DNA of 64,000 nt from Piscinibacter aquaticus. GTDB lineage: Bacteria > Pseudomonadota > Gammaproteobacteria > Burkholderiales > Burkholderiaceae_C. Positions 9,979 through 20,326 of the stretch are shown piece by piece (within the stretch, counting starts at the first letter, position 1; every line of letters starts with the position of its first letter). The stretch lies in NCBI GenBank assembly GCA_007994965.1, contig VOPW01000001.1, forward strand, positions 3,162,001 to 3,226,000. Direction: 5' to 3'. The position numbers and the translations under genes were made by a program. The notes under the pieces were generated by a model. It was not told the DNA's origin. It made no database searches and was given only the letters and a program-made list of their open reading frames with translations.

Positions 9979-11044
9979 ATGCCCAAGACCACGCTCGATG
10001 CGCTGCGCCGCCACGCGATCGCGCGCACCTTCTTCACGCCGACCACGCTGCCGAAGGCCATCGCGAGGCTCGGCTTCGTGCAGGCCGACCCGATCCGCGC
10101 GCCGGCCCGCGCCCAGGACCTGACGCTGCGCCACCGCGTGGCCGATTACCGCGCCGGCGATCTGGAGCAGCGCTACCCGCGTCTGCGCATCGAGGAGGAC
10201 TTCTTCGTCAACTACGGCTTCGTGCCGCGCGACCTGCACCACCTGATGCACCCGCGCACGCCGCGCACCGTGGCCGAAGGCGCGCTGGAAGCAGGCCCAC
10301 GCGGTGCTCGAGTTCGTGCGCGAGCGCGGTGTGGTGCATCCGCGCGATGTCGACGCCGAGTTCGCCCACGGCAAGACCACCAACTGGTTCGGCGGTTCGA
10401 GCAACGCCAGCACGCAGCTGCTCGACGGCATGCACTACCGCGGCCTGCTGCGCGTGGCGCGGCGCGAGGGAGGCATCCGGCTGTATGCGGCGCGCGAGGC
10501 GGTGCCGCCGCCTGACGATCCGCGCGCGGTGCACGACGCGCTGCTCGACGTGGTGGTGGCCAAGTACGCGCCGCTGCCGCTGGCCACGCTGGGCATGCTG
10601 GTCAGCCGGCTGAGCATCGGAGTGCCGCAGTGGCGCGATGCGCGTGGCGCGGTGCTGCAGCGCGCCAAGGCGCGGCTGGCGCACGAGCGCATCGACGGCG
10701 TGGACTGGTACTGGCCGGCCGGCGAGCGGCTGCGCCGCCGCGAGCCCGAGGAGCGCGTGCGCCTGCTCGCGCCCTTCGATCCGCTGGCGTGGGATCGGCG
10801 CCGCTTCGAGCTCTTCTGGGGCTGGGCCTACCGCTTCGAGGCCTACACGCCGGCGCCGAAGCGACAGCTCGGCTACTACGCGCTGCCGCTGCTGTGGCGC
10901 GACGAGGTGATCGGCTGGGCCAATGTGGAGGCGGGCGGCGTGCGCTGCGGCTACGTGGCCGGCCGTCCGCCGCGCGACGCGGCCTTCCGCCGCGAGCTGG
11001 AGGCGGAGATCGAGCGGCTGCGCCTGTTCCTTCAGCCGCGCTGA
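9979..11044 (+). CDS. Winged-helix DNA glycosylase of the AlkZ/YcaQ family (one frameshift)
   Basis: About 355 residues are recovered when the frame break near 10285 is bridged. Sequence features typical of the HTH_42/AlkZ-like family are visible: N-terminal LDALRRHAIA and PIRAPARAQDLTLRHRVADY, EEDFFVNYGFVPRDLHHLMHP, the loop HGKTTNWFGGSS, and C-terminal LLAPFDPLAWDRRRFELFWGW. Known members unhook interstrand crosslinks or excise bulky alkylated bases. Members of this broad family differ in substrate, so the exact lesion is inference. The gene stands alone between two minus-strand genes. Confidence 0.8.
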
Positions 11045-11063
11045 GCGGGCGAGCGGCCGAGGC

Positions 11064-12227
11064 TCAGCGCCGCGGCAGGGCCCGCTGCCGCGTGGCGAGC
11101 AGCGCACCGAGCGCGAGCACCACCGCCGAGACGCCGAAGCCGCGTGCGAGCCCGCCGCTGCCGTCGGCCACCCAGCCCACCGGGCTGGGCCCGACGATCT
11201 GGCCGGCCGCGAAGATGCTGGTGAACGCGGCGATGCCGGCCGGCCATCCCGCCGGCGGCAGGTTGTGCCGCACCAGCGCGGTGGTGGAGGCCACCAGCGA
11301 GAGAAAGACCGAGCCGAACAGCGCACCCGAGGCGAATACCGCCAGCGGGTGGGCGCTGAGCACCGGCAGCAGCGTGGCCACGGCGAGCAGACCGTTGAGC
11401 AACGCCAGCGGCTGCCCGCCGCGGTAGCGCTGCAGCAGCGGCGCCCACAGCCACGAGGAGGCAATCACGCCGGCACCGAGCAGCATGTAGAACGCGACCA
11501 CGATGCCGGTGCTCGCGCCCTGCTCGCGCAGCAGCGTGACGATGAAGGTCATGTAGCCGATGTAGCCGAGTCCGAACATCAGGTAGCCGGCCGGGCCGAA
11601 GGCGAAGTCGCGCGCGCGAAAGCCCTCGCCGCGGGCGGCCGGCGCGGCCGGTGCCGCCGCCAGCGGCCGGGTGCCCCAGGCCATCAGCAACGTTGCGACG
11701 GCAGCGGCCAGGGCCAGCGCCTCCCAGGCGGCCGGCCAGCGCAGCGGCGGCACCAGCAGCGACGAGGCGATGATGCCCAGCCCGGTGCCGCCGTAGTACA
11801 GGCCGAGCACCAGCGAGGGCTTGGCACCCGGCGTCTGGCCGAGCCGCGCGGCGAGCAGGCCGCCGCTGGCGAACGTGGCCGCGCTGGCCACGCCGGTGAG
11901 CCCGCGCAGCGCGTAGAGCAGCGCATCGCTGCGCGCCAGATCGCCGGCCACGCCGTGCAGTGCCAGCAGCAGTGCCGCACCCCAGCCGCCGGCGAGAAAG
12001 ACGGTGCGGGCCTCGAGGCGCCGCAGTGCCCGCGGCAGCAGCAGCGCGCCCACGAGGTAGCCCACCGCATTGACGGTATTCATCGCGCCAGCGGTGAAGT
12101 AGCTCCAGCCGAGATCGGCACGCATCGGCGGCAGCAGCAGCGCATACGAGAAGCGCGCCAGGCCGAGCGAGATGGCCGCGCCGAGCGCCAGTGCCACGGC
12201 GGTGGCGTAGAGGCGGCGTTCGGTCAT
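11064..12227 (-). CDS. MFS transporter (YbfB/YjiJ type)
   Basis: Intact, 387 residues with about twelve hydrophobic membrane segments. The N-terminus (ISLGLARFSYALLLPPMRADLGWSY) is characteristic of the YbfB/YjiJ group of major facilitator transporters. An Ala/Pro/Gly-rich cytoplasmic loop near residues 190-210 separates the two six-helix halves. The substrate is unknown. Its ATG overlaps the stop of the upstream HAD phosphatase gene (ATGA), so the two are translationally coupled, which hints that the pair handles one metabolite. Confidence 0.8.
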   Translation of the reverse strand: MTERRLYATAVALALGAAISLGLARFSYALLLPPMRADLGWSYFTAGAMNTVNAVGYLVGALLLPRALRRLEARTVFLAGGWGAALLLALHGVAGDLARSDALLYALRGLTGVASAATFASGGLLAARLGQTPGAKPSLVLGLYYGGTGLGIIASSLLVPPLRWPAAWEALALAAAVATLLMAWGTRPLAAAPAAPAARGEGFRARDFAFGPAGYLMFGLGYIGYMTFIVTLLREQGASTGIVVAFYMLLGAGVIASSWLWAPLLQRYRGGQPLALLNGLLAVATLLPVLSAHPLAVFASGALFGSVFLSLVASTTALVRHNLPPAGWPAGIAAFTSIFAAGQIVGPSPVGWVADGSGGLARGFGVSAVVLALGALLATRQRALPRR

Positions 12228-13027
12228 CCGCGTCGGGCGGCCAGCAGCCGCTGAGCCACCTGCGCGAAGCCACGGCCGCGTTCACCCTCGGTGATCCAGG
12301 CCGGCGGGTGTGCAGCTGATCGGCAAAGCGCCTCAGGTTGGCCACGCCCACGCTCAGCGGAAAGTGGCCGAACATCAGCTGGTCGTTGGTCGAGTCGCCG
12401 ACATACAGCCACTGGCCGCGCTCGCCATCCACGTCGCGGCCGAGCAGGCGCTGCACGATCCAGCGCGCGCCGCTGAGCTTGTCGTGCTCGCCGAACCAGC
12501 CGTTGACGTGGATCGAGCTCACCGTGGCATTCATGCCCTCGGACTGCATCAGCGCCACCACACGGGCGATCGCCGCGTCGTCGAGATGGGCGAACTCGCT
12601 GTGGTCGATCGCGATGTCGGTCACGCGGCCGGCGCTGTCGCGCGCCAGCGTCGCACCCGGCACCTCGCGCAGCACGCGCTGCGCCACGCCGGCCAGGGCG
12701 GCGTGCGTTGTGCGTGCGCGTGGCCTCGTCCTGCTGATACTCGATGCGCAGCGCACCCTCGTTCATGAACAGCGCCACGGCGCCGTTCTCGGCCACGATG
12801 GCGCGCATCGGCCATTCGCGGGCGAAGGGTTCGCTCCAGCCCATCGGCCGGCCGGTGATGGCGATCACCGGCAGGCCCGCCGCGTGCAGACCGCCCAGCG
12901 CCTGCAACGCCACGGGCTCGATGGCGCCGTCATGCGTGAGCGTGTCGTCGATGTCCGTGAGCACGCCGCTCACCGCGCGCAACAGCGCATCGGGGCAGTC
13001 GTCGAAGGGTCGGGCAGCGGTGGGCAT
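12224..13027 (-). CDS. HAD-IIB family phosphatase (two frameshifts)
   Basis: Motif I is LTDIDDTLTHDG, motif II is ITGRP, and motif IV is GDSTNDQLMF in YVGDSTND. Together with the C2B-type cap this places it with the Cof/sucrose-phosphatase/mannosyl-3-phosphoglycerate-phosphatase subfamily of Mg-dependent phosphatases. Frame changes occur near 12720 and near 12295. About 267 residues are expected. It is the first gene of a two-gene unit with the MFS transporter. It could dephosphorylate an imported or exported sugar phosphate (inference). Confidence 0.75.
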   Translation of the reverse strand: MPTAARPFDDCPDALLRAVSGVLTDIDDTLTHDGAIEPVALQALGGLHAAGLPVIAITGRPMGWSEPFAREWPMRAIVAENGAVALFMNEGALRIEYQQDEATRTHNARRPGRRGAARAARGAGCDAGARQRRPRDRHRDRPQRVRPSRRRGDRPCGGADAVRGHECHGELDPRQRLVRRARQAQRRALDRAAPARPRRGWRARPVAVCRRLDQRPADVRPLSAERGRGQPEALCRSAAHPPAWITEGERGRGFAQVAQRLLAARRG

Positions 13028-13068
13028 GGAGGAAGTCTCGCACGCCGGCGCGGCGCTATGCTGCGGCC

Positions 13069-13777
13069 ATGACCGAAGTGAAAGTGCTCCTGTTCGATGT
13101 ATTCGGCACGCTGGTCGATTGGCACGGCTCGATCGCGCGCGAGGCACGTGGCGTGCTCGGTGCTCAGGGCATCGAGGTCGACGGCGCGGCCTTCGCCACC
13201 GCCCGGCGCGACCAGTACCAGCCGGCGATGGAGGAGGTGCGCAGCGGCCGCATCCCGTTCAGCAAGCTCGATGCACTGCACCGGCGCAACCTCGACGTGG
13301 TGCTGAAGGCCTTCGGCCTCGACCGCGTCGACGAGGCCACGCGCGTGCACCTGAACCTCGCCCTGGCACCGGCTCGAATCGTGGCCCGACGTGACGCCCG
13401 GCCTCGCCCGGCTGCGCCTCAGATACCGCCTCGCGCCCTGCTCGAACGGCAACATCTCGCTGATGGCCGATCTGGCGCGGCGCAATGGCTGGCACTGGGA
13501 TGCGATCACCGGCGCCGAGCTGGCGCGCGACTACAAGCCCAAGGCGATCGTCTACACGACCGCCGCCGCGGCGTTCGACTGCGCGCCGCACGAGGCGATG
13601 ATGGTCGCGGCGCATTCGTCGGATCTCGCCGCGGCCGCGGCCGCCGGCCTGCGCACCGCCTTCATTGCGCGGCCCGACGAGCACGGCCCTGGCATCGGCG
13701 AGACCGAGGCCAGCGTGCCGGTCGATGTATCGGCCGACGGGCTGCTGCAGCTGGCCGACCGGCTCGGCTGCGCATGA
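13069..13777 (+). CDS. Haloacid dehalogenase, type II (one frameshift)
   Basis: The N-terminal nucleophile motif is LLFDVFGTLVDWHGS. The family signatures SNGN, DYKPKAIVYT and MMVAAHSSDLAAAA follow in order, which match L-2-haloacid dehalogenases (hydrolysis of 2-haloalkanoic acids to 2-hydroxyacids) better than phosphatases. A one-base change in a C-run near 13370 breaks the frame, and bridging it gives about 236 residues. Its stop overlaps the start of the HPP gene (ATGA). Natural substrates of such genomic copies are often unknown. Confidence 0.75.
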
Positions 13778-14818
13778 ACCGCGCTGCCGCCCGCGCCTTG
13801 CGCGCGGTGTGGGCACGGCTGCCCGCGGCCCTGCGCGTCGATGCGCGCGAGCGCTGGCGCGCGGTGGCCGGCGCCACGCTGGGCCTGCTGGTGGCCGCGG
13901 TGGTCAGCCGCTGGGCCGGCACGCAGCTGGCCATCTCGCCCTGGCTGGCCGCGCCGCTGGGTGCCAGCGCGGTGCTGGTGTTCGCGGTGCCGGCCAGCCC
14001 GCTCGCGCAACCGTGGTCGGTGATCGGCGGCAATACGCTGTCGGCGCTGGTCGGCCGGCCTGCGCGCACTGGCTGCCCGATGCGGCGCTGGCCGCCGCAG
14101 CGGCGGTGGGCGCGGCGATCGCGCTGATGTTCCTGTTGCGCTGCCTGCACCCGCCCGGCGGCGCCACCGCGCTGCTGGCCGTGCTGACCCACGCGACGGA
14201 CTGGCGCTTCGCGCTGCTGCCGGTGCTGCTGAATTCGGCGCTGCTGGTGATCGTCGGCGTGGCCTACAACACGCTGACCGGCCGGCGCTATCCGCACGTG
14301 CAGCTCGCGCCCGCCGCGCCGCCTTCGCCCCTGCCGGGTGCACGCTTCAGCCCGGCCGATCTCGATGCGGCGCTGGCCCACTACAACCAGTGCTCGACGT
14401 CAGCCGCGACGACCTGGAGGAGTTGCTGCACTTCGCCGAATCGGCCGCGTACCAGCGCAACCTCGGCGAGCTGCGCTGCCGCGACGTGATGTCGCGCGAG
14501 CCATTGACGGTGAGCCACGACACGCCGGTGGTCACCGCCTGGGCGATGATGCGCGAGCGGGCGGTGAAGGCGCTGCCGGTGGTCGACAAGTCGCACCACG
14601 TGATCGGCATCGTCACGCTGGCCGACTTCGTGCGCGCGCTGGTGGGCGACGATTCGGCGCCGCGCGCCACGCCGGGCCGTGTCGGCGACATCATGACGCG
14701 CCGGGTGCGCGTGGCCAGCGAAGATCGGCACGTGATCGAACTGCTGCCGCTGTTCTCCGAGGGCGGCCATCACCACCTGCCGGTGGTCGATGCGCAGCAG
14801 CACCGGTGGGCATCCTGA
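13774..14818 (+). CDS. HPP-family membrane protein with C-terminal CBS pair (frameshifts)
   Basis: The N-terminal half has about four membrane helices with the HPP-family signatures APLGASAVLVF and RCLHPPGGATAL. The C-terminal half is a soluble CBS-domain pair: CRDVMSREPLTVSHDTPV and VGDIMTRRVRVASEDRHV. Frame is lost near 14065 and 14388. The written frame ends at a TGA at 14816-14818, but homologous sequence (GILTQSD, then LVRALHRAV) continues to about 14870 through two further one-base losses, so the true stop is unclear and may overlap the convergent SDR gene. HPP proteins have been linked to nitrite transport and CBS pairs bind adenylates; the function here is open. Confidence 0.75.
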
Positions 14819-14857
14819 CGCAGTCGGACTGGTGCGCGCGCTGCACCGCGCGGTGGC

Positions 14858-15610
14858 TCAGCAGGTCGCGCGCCCGCCGGAGATGTCGAACACCGCGCCG
14901 GTGGAGAACGAGCAGTCTTCCGACGCCAGCCAGCCGATCAGCGCCGCGATCTCGTCCACCTGCACGAAGCGGCCCATCGGAATCTTCGAGAGCATGAAGT
15001 TGATGTGCTGCTCGCTCATCTGGTCGAAGATGGCTGTCTTCGCCGCGGCGGGCGACACCGCATTGACGATCACGCCCTGCGTGGCGAGTTCCTTCGCCAG
15101 CGACTTGGTCAGCGCGATCAGTCCGGCCTTCGAGGCGCTGTAGTGCGAGGCGTTCGGGTTGCCTTCCTTGCCCGCCACCGAGGCCACGTTGACGATGCGG
15201 CCGTAGCCGCGCTGCAGCATCTGCGGCACCACCGCGCGGCAGGTCAGGTACGGCGCGATCAGGTTGACCTCGACGACGCGGCGCCACACCTCGGGCTTCA
15301 GTTCCCAGGTGGTGGCATTGCCGCCCGTGATGCCGGCGTTATTGACGAGGATGTCGATGCGGCCGTGCGCGCGCATCACCGCGCCGGTGGCCGCGGTGAC
15401 GGCAGCCTCGTCGGTCAGCTCGACGGCCCGGCCGTCCACCGAGCCCAGCGACGACAACGCCTCTTTCGCCGCGGCCAGCGCCTTCGCATCGATGTCCCAC
15501 AGCACCACGCTGGCACCGGAGAGCAGCATGCGCTCGGCGGTGGCATAGCCGATGCCCTGCGCGCCGCCGGTGATGATGGCCACGCGGCCGTTCAGGTCGA
15601 GCTGGTTCAT
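14858..15610 (-). CDS. SDR-family NAD(P)-dependent dehydrogenase
   Basis: Intact, 250 residues. It has the classical SDR layout: TGGAQGIGYA cofactor loop at residues 13-22, acidic D at the end of beta-2 (LWDID, suggesting NAD), NNAG, catalytic Ser in NVASVAG, and YSASK with catalytic Tyr/Lys. The ATG overlaps the stop of the DenD-like gene (ATGA), so it is the last gene of the minus-strand operon headed by the GntR regulator. It resembles 3-oxoacyl-ACP reductase-type or sugar alcohol/acid dehydrogenases. In this context oxidation of a sugar acid or sugar is likeliest (inference). Confidence 0.85.
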   Translation of the reverse strand: MNQLDLNGRVAIITGGAQGIGYATAERMLLSGASVVLWDIDAKALAAAKEALSSLGSVDGRAVELTDEAAVTAATGAVMRAHGRIDILVNNAGITGGNATTWELKPEVWRRVVEVNLIAPYLTCRAVVPQMLQRGYGRIVNVASVAGKEGNPNASHYSASKAGLIALTKSLAKELATQGVIVNAVSPAAAKTAIFDQMSEQHINFMLSKIPMGRFVQVDEIAALIGWLASEDCSFSTGAVFDISGGRATC

Positions 15611-16625
15611 CGGGCGAGCCCTTTCAGCGCCTCGGCGGCATTCGGGCCCTTCTCGCAATCGGCGATGTACTGGCGGATGATGTCGGCGAACGAGGTATCG
15701 GGGTGCAGGCCCAGCGCCGCGGCGCGGCCGGGGCCGGCACCGGTCGGCCAGTTGGCGACGATGCCGGCGATGCGCTCGTCGCGCTCGAAGCGCACACGAT
15801 CCCGCACCGCCTTGCCGGCGACCTGCTCGAGCGCCTGCAGCATCTCGCCGACCGTCACGTTCAGGCCGGCGAGGTTCATCGCGAGGCGCCCGTTGAAGGC
15901 CTCGCGGCTGGCTTCGTAGACGGCGATCAGGCCGTCGACCGTGCGGCCCGGAGAAGCCACCGGGTGCGACACCTCGGGCGACACCGGGCAGACCGATTCC
16001 ACGCCGGCGAGGGGCTCCCGGATGATGCCGCTGAAGAACGACGAGGCCGCGCCGTTGGGCTTGCCCGGCCGCACCGTCACCGTCATCAGGCGCGCGCTGC
16101 GGCCGTCGATGTAGCCCTTGCGCGTGTAGTCGGACACCGGTGCTCGCAGATCAGCTTCTGCGTGCCGTAGCTGGTCTGCGGCGCCGGCAGCGTCGTGTCG
16201 GTGACGACCTTCGGCATCGGCACGGCGGCGTCGGGTCCGAACACCGCGATCGAGCTGCTGAAGACGAAGCGCGGCACCTTGCCGCCCTTCGGTAGCTGCA
16301 GGCGGAACGCATCGAGCAGCGCGCGCGTGCTGTCGAGGTTGCTGCGCAGGCCGAGCTCGAAGTCGGCCTCGCATTCGCCGGACACCGCCGAGGCAAGGTG
16401 GAACACGCCGTCGAAGCCTTCCTCGCCGAGCGCCGCACATTGCGCCAGCAGCGCGCCGGTGCGCGCGCTGACGCGCGAGTCAGCGAGCAGATCGGCCGGC
16501 GGCGCGAACTGGTCGGCCAGCACGATGTGCTCGATCTTCTTGCCGGCCAGCGTGCCGCGGGCGAGCAGCGTGCGCGCGAGCCGCGCGCCGACGAATCCGG
16601 CACCGCCGGTGATGAGCAGCTTCAT
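15607..16625 (-). CDS. denD: D-erythronate dehydrogenase-like NAD-dependent epimerase family protein (one frameshift)
   Basis: The N-terminus MKLLITGGAGFVGARL is an extended-SDR nucleotide-binding loop. FSSSIAVFG carries the catalytic Ser, and SYGTQKLICE the YxxxK pair. The second half (DYTRKGYIDGRSARLMTVTVRPGKPN) is typical of the DenD subgroup, which oxidises D-erythronate to 2-oxo-tetronate. The frame is broken near 16138 where one base of CCTGG appears lost. About 340 residues expected. It lies between OtnI-like and SDR genes with stop/start overlap to the latter. The assignment rests on motif style and neighbours, so another aldonate as substrate is possible. Confidence 0.75.
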
Positions 16626-16629
16626 GCCC

Positions 16630-17411
16630 TCAGGTCCTCTTGTACGGTTGGAACCAGCCGAGACCGGCCGAGGTGGCGCCCTTGGGGCGGTACTCGGCGC
16701 CGATCACGCCGGTGTAGCCGAGCGCATCGATGCGCTCGAAGAGATAGCGGTAGTTGACCTCGCCGATGTCGGGCTCGTGGCGCTCGGGCACGCCGGCGAT
16801 CTGAAGGTGGCCCACGCGGCCGGTCGGCAGGTACGCGTCGAGCTTCTTCGCCAGATCGCCTTCGACAATCTGGCAGTGGTACAGGTCCATCTGCACCTTC
16901 AGGTTCGGCGCGCCGATGCGCTGCACGATCTCGTGAGCCTCGTCCTGGCGGTTGAGGAAGAAGCCGGGGATGTCGCGCGTGTTGATCGGCTCGATGAGGA
17001 ACTGGATGTCGCGCGCCTGCGCGGCGGCCCAGGCGATGTTGGCCTCGTAGACGCCGCGCAGCGCGGCGCGCTCGGCACCGGCCGGCGCGAGGCCGGCCAT
17101 CAGGTGGAGGCGCGGGCAGTTCAGCGCACGGGCGTAATCGATCGCCTTCGCCACGCCGGCGCGGAACTCGTCCTGCCGGCCCGGCAGACAGGCCAGCCGC
17201 GCTCGCCGGCCACCCAGTCGCCCGGCGGTGCATTGAAGAGGGCCTGCTGCAGGCCGTGGTCGGCGAGCCGCTGCGCGAGCTCGGCGGCCGGGAAGTCGTA
17301 GGGAAAGAGGTACTCGACGGCGTCGAAGCCATCCTTCGCGGCCGCGGCGAAGCGGTCGAGGAAGGCGTGCTCGCCGTACATCATCGAGAGGTTGGCGGCA
17401 AAGCGCGGCAT
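16630..17411 (-). CDS. otnI: 2-oxo-tetronate isomerase-like protein (hydroxypyruvate isomerase family, one frameshift)
   Basis: Opens with [21 protein letters not shown] and EYLFPYDFP, the signature of the Hyi/OtnI TIM-barrel family. Later metal-site residues are in [37 protein letters not shown] and IGAEYRP (Glu, Asp, His, Glu). OtnI interconverts 2-oxo- and 3-oxo-tetronate in D-erythronate or L-threonate breakdown. The frame break near 17196 again sits at a damaged CCWGG site. Same operon as the LtnD- and DenD-like genes, but no OtnK kinase or OtnC gene is visible in the window, which leaves the fate of the product unclear. Confidence 0.75.
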
Positions 17412-17422
17412 GGCGCGGCTCC

Positions 17423-18342
17423 TCAGGCCTTCTCAGGCGACTTCTTCGCCGGCAGCTCGAGCCCGGCGAGTTCGGCATAGAACTTCACCACCGCGGCATC
17501 GTCCTCGTTGCCGTGGCCGGCGGCCGCAGTGGCGAGATAGAGCTGGTGTGCCGCCGCCGCCAGCGGCAGCGGGAAGGCCAGCTTGCGCGCCGCATCGAGC
17601 ACGATGCCCAGATCCTTGACGAAGATGTTCACGCTCGACAGCGGCGTGTAGTCGCCTTCGAGAATGTGCGGCACGCGGTTCTGGAACATCCAGCTCATGC
17701 CGGCCGAATTGCAGATCACCTCGTACAGCGCCGCCGGGTCGGCACCGGCACGCATGCCGAGCGCCATCGCCTCGCAGGCGGCGGCGATGTGCACGCCGGC
17801 CAGTGCTGGTTGACCATCTTCACGGTGGAGCCCACGCCCGCCCGGTCGCCGAGGCGGTAGACCTTGCCGGCGATGGCCTCGAGCACATCGCCCGCCGCTT
17901 CGAACGCCTGGGGCCGGCCGGAGGCCATCACCGTCATCTGCCCCTCGGCGGCCTTCTTCGCGCCGCCGGAGACCGGGCCGTCGATCAGGTGGATGCCGCG
18001 CTCGGCGAGCTTCGCTTCCCATTGCGGCGGCAGCGCGGGGTCGACGGTGGCCGAGGCGATCACCACCGAGCCCGGGCGCAGCGTGCTCGCCGGGCCGCTC
18101 TCGCCAAACAGCACCGCCTCGGTCTGCGCGGCATTGACCACCAGCAGTTGCACCACGTCACAGCGCGACGCCAGATCCTGCAGCGAAGTCGCGAGCTGCC
18201 CGCCGGCAGCGCTGAAGCGTGCCCGCGCGGCTTCGGTGGTGTCCAGGCCGAAGGTCGTCACCCCGCGCTTCATCGCCGACACCGCCGCGCCATAGCCCAT
18301 CGAGCCCAGGCCGACGACGCCGAGCACCTTGGCGCCGCTCAC
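17423..18342 (-). CDS. ltnD: L-threonate dehydrogenase-like beta-hydroxyacid dehydrogenase (one frameshift)
   Basis: The Rossmann loop [10 protein letters not shown] is at the N-terminus. The substrate-binding motif is [11 protein letters not shown], and catalytic Lys lies in STVKMVNQ, the standard 3-hydroxyisobutyrate/tartronate-semialdehyde/threonate dehydrogenase pattern. The C-terminal helical domain includes [12 protein letters not shown] and [17 protein letters not shown]. About 306 residues after bridging the break near 17802. A GTG at 18342 is chosen because it overlaps the probable end of the regulator gene (GTGA); a GTG at 18360 is also in frame. Known LtnD enzymes oxidise L-threonate; GarR-like activity is the alternative. 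Confidence 0.75.
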
Positions 18343-19084
18343 GAGCGCACCCCGCGGCACGGGGCTTGCCGCGCGTGATCACGCCGCCCTGCTGCAGGCG
18401 GCGCTCGCCGTGCTGAAGATGCTGGGTGGCGCGCTTGCGCGCCGCGGCGGGATCGCGCGCGGCGATGGCCTCGACGATGGCGCGGTGCTCGTTGCGAACC
18501 TGTTCCATGAAATCCTTGCGACGCGCCTCGTTGCCGCGTGTGATGCGCATGCCCTCGCGCAGGTATTGCTCGAGGAAGCCGAGCAGCCGACCGAACTGCG
18601 GGTTGCCGGTGGCCTCGCCGATGGCGCGGTGGAAGGCGAGGTCTTCGGCCACGCCGTCGCGGCCCTCGACCTCGGCACGGTCGATCTCGGCCAGCGCCCG
18701 CTTGAGCCCGGCGATCTGCGTGCGCGTGGCGCGCTGCGCGGCCAGCGCGGCGATCTCGCCCTCGAGCACGCGGCGCACCTCGACCACGTGCACCACCGAT
18801 TCCACCGATTCGAGCACCGACGGGTCGAAGGCCAGCGGCTGGTTGGCCGCCGGCGGCGAAACGAACACCCCCGAACCCTGCCGCGAACTGAGCAGCCCGC
18901 GCGACTTCAGCTGGTGCACCGCCTCGCGCACCACGGTGCGCGAGACGCCGTGCGTCTCGGCCAGCTGCTGCTCGGAGGGCAGCTTGTCGCCCGGCTTGAG
19001 CTTGCCGCCCTCGACCTGCGCGGCGAGCATCGCGGCGAGCCGGTCGGACAGCCGCTCGGTCACCAGCCGGCCCCCTGCGGGCAC
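18339..19084 (-). CDS. GntR/FadR-type transcriptional regulator
   Basis: A winged helix covers residues about 8-75 (GDKLPSEQQLAETHGVSRTVVREAVHQLKSRGLL), followed by an FCD-type ligand domain with metal or ligand residues in EDLAFHRAIGEATGN and EHRAIVEAI. Such regulators usually answer a sugar acid or organic acid. The C-terminus is uncertain: the written frame runs on, but a single missing base near the end would give a stop at 18339-18341 overlapping the ltnD start. The N-terminus uses a GTG at 19084. It heads the catabolic operon and faces the transporter genes across a short promoter region, so it probably controls both. Confidence 0.8.
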
Positions 19085-19112
19085 CGCCGAGACGGGGTCG
19101 GGACGGGGCTGA

Positions 19113-19141
19113 TTGACATAGTCATCAGGTTATCATACAAC
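19113..19141 (+). promoter_or_regulatory. Candidate promoter and GntR operator between regulator and ABC importer
   Basis: A consensus -35 TTGACA (19113-19118) is followed after 17 bases by TACAAC (19136-19141). The -10 overlaps an imperfect palindrome, GTTATCATACAAC (19129-19141), of the kind bound by FadR-subfamily GntR repressors. The ATG of the ATPase gene follows at 19195 behind GAGAAGGGG. The AT-rich composition of this spot contrasts with its surroundings. Binding by the adjacent regulator is inference. Confidence 0.5.
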
Positions 19142-19194
19142 TTTGTTCCAGATCAACGCAGAGCGCGAAGCGCGTCGAGAAGGGGACAAGCGGC

Positions 19195-20267
<1,073 letters not shown>

Positions 20268-20326
20268 GGCTTTCATCCGAAGCGGGCGACACCCGCCATC
20301 CTCACGGGAATCAACAGGAGACAAGC

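Noticed and set aside
9087-10613. A 508-codon plus-strand frame across the metallo-hydrolase and glycosylase genes
   Set aside because: It runs antisense to an intact MBL-fold gene and then out of frame through the AlkZ-like gene; composition is typical of a shadow frame.
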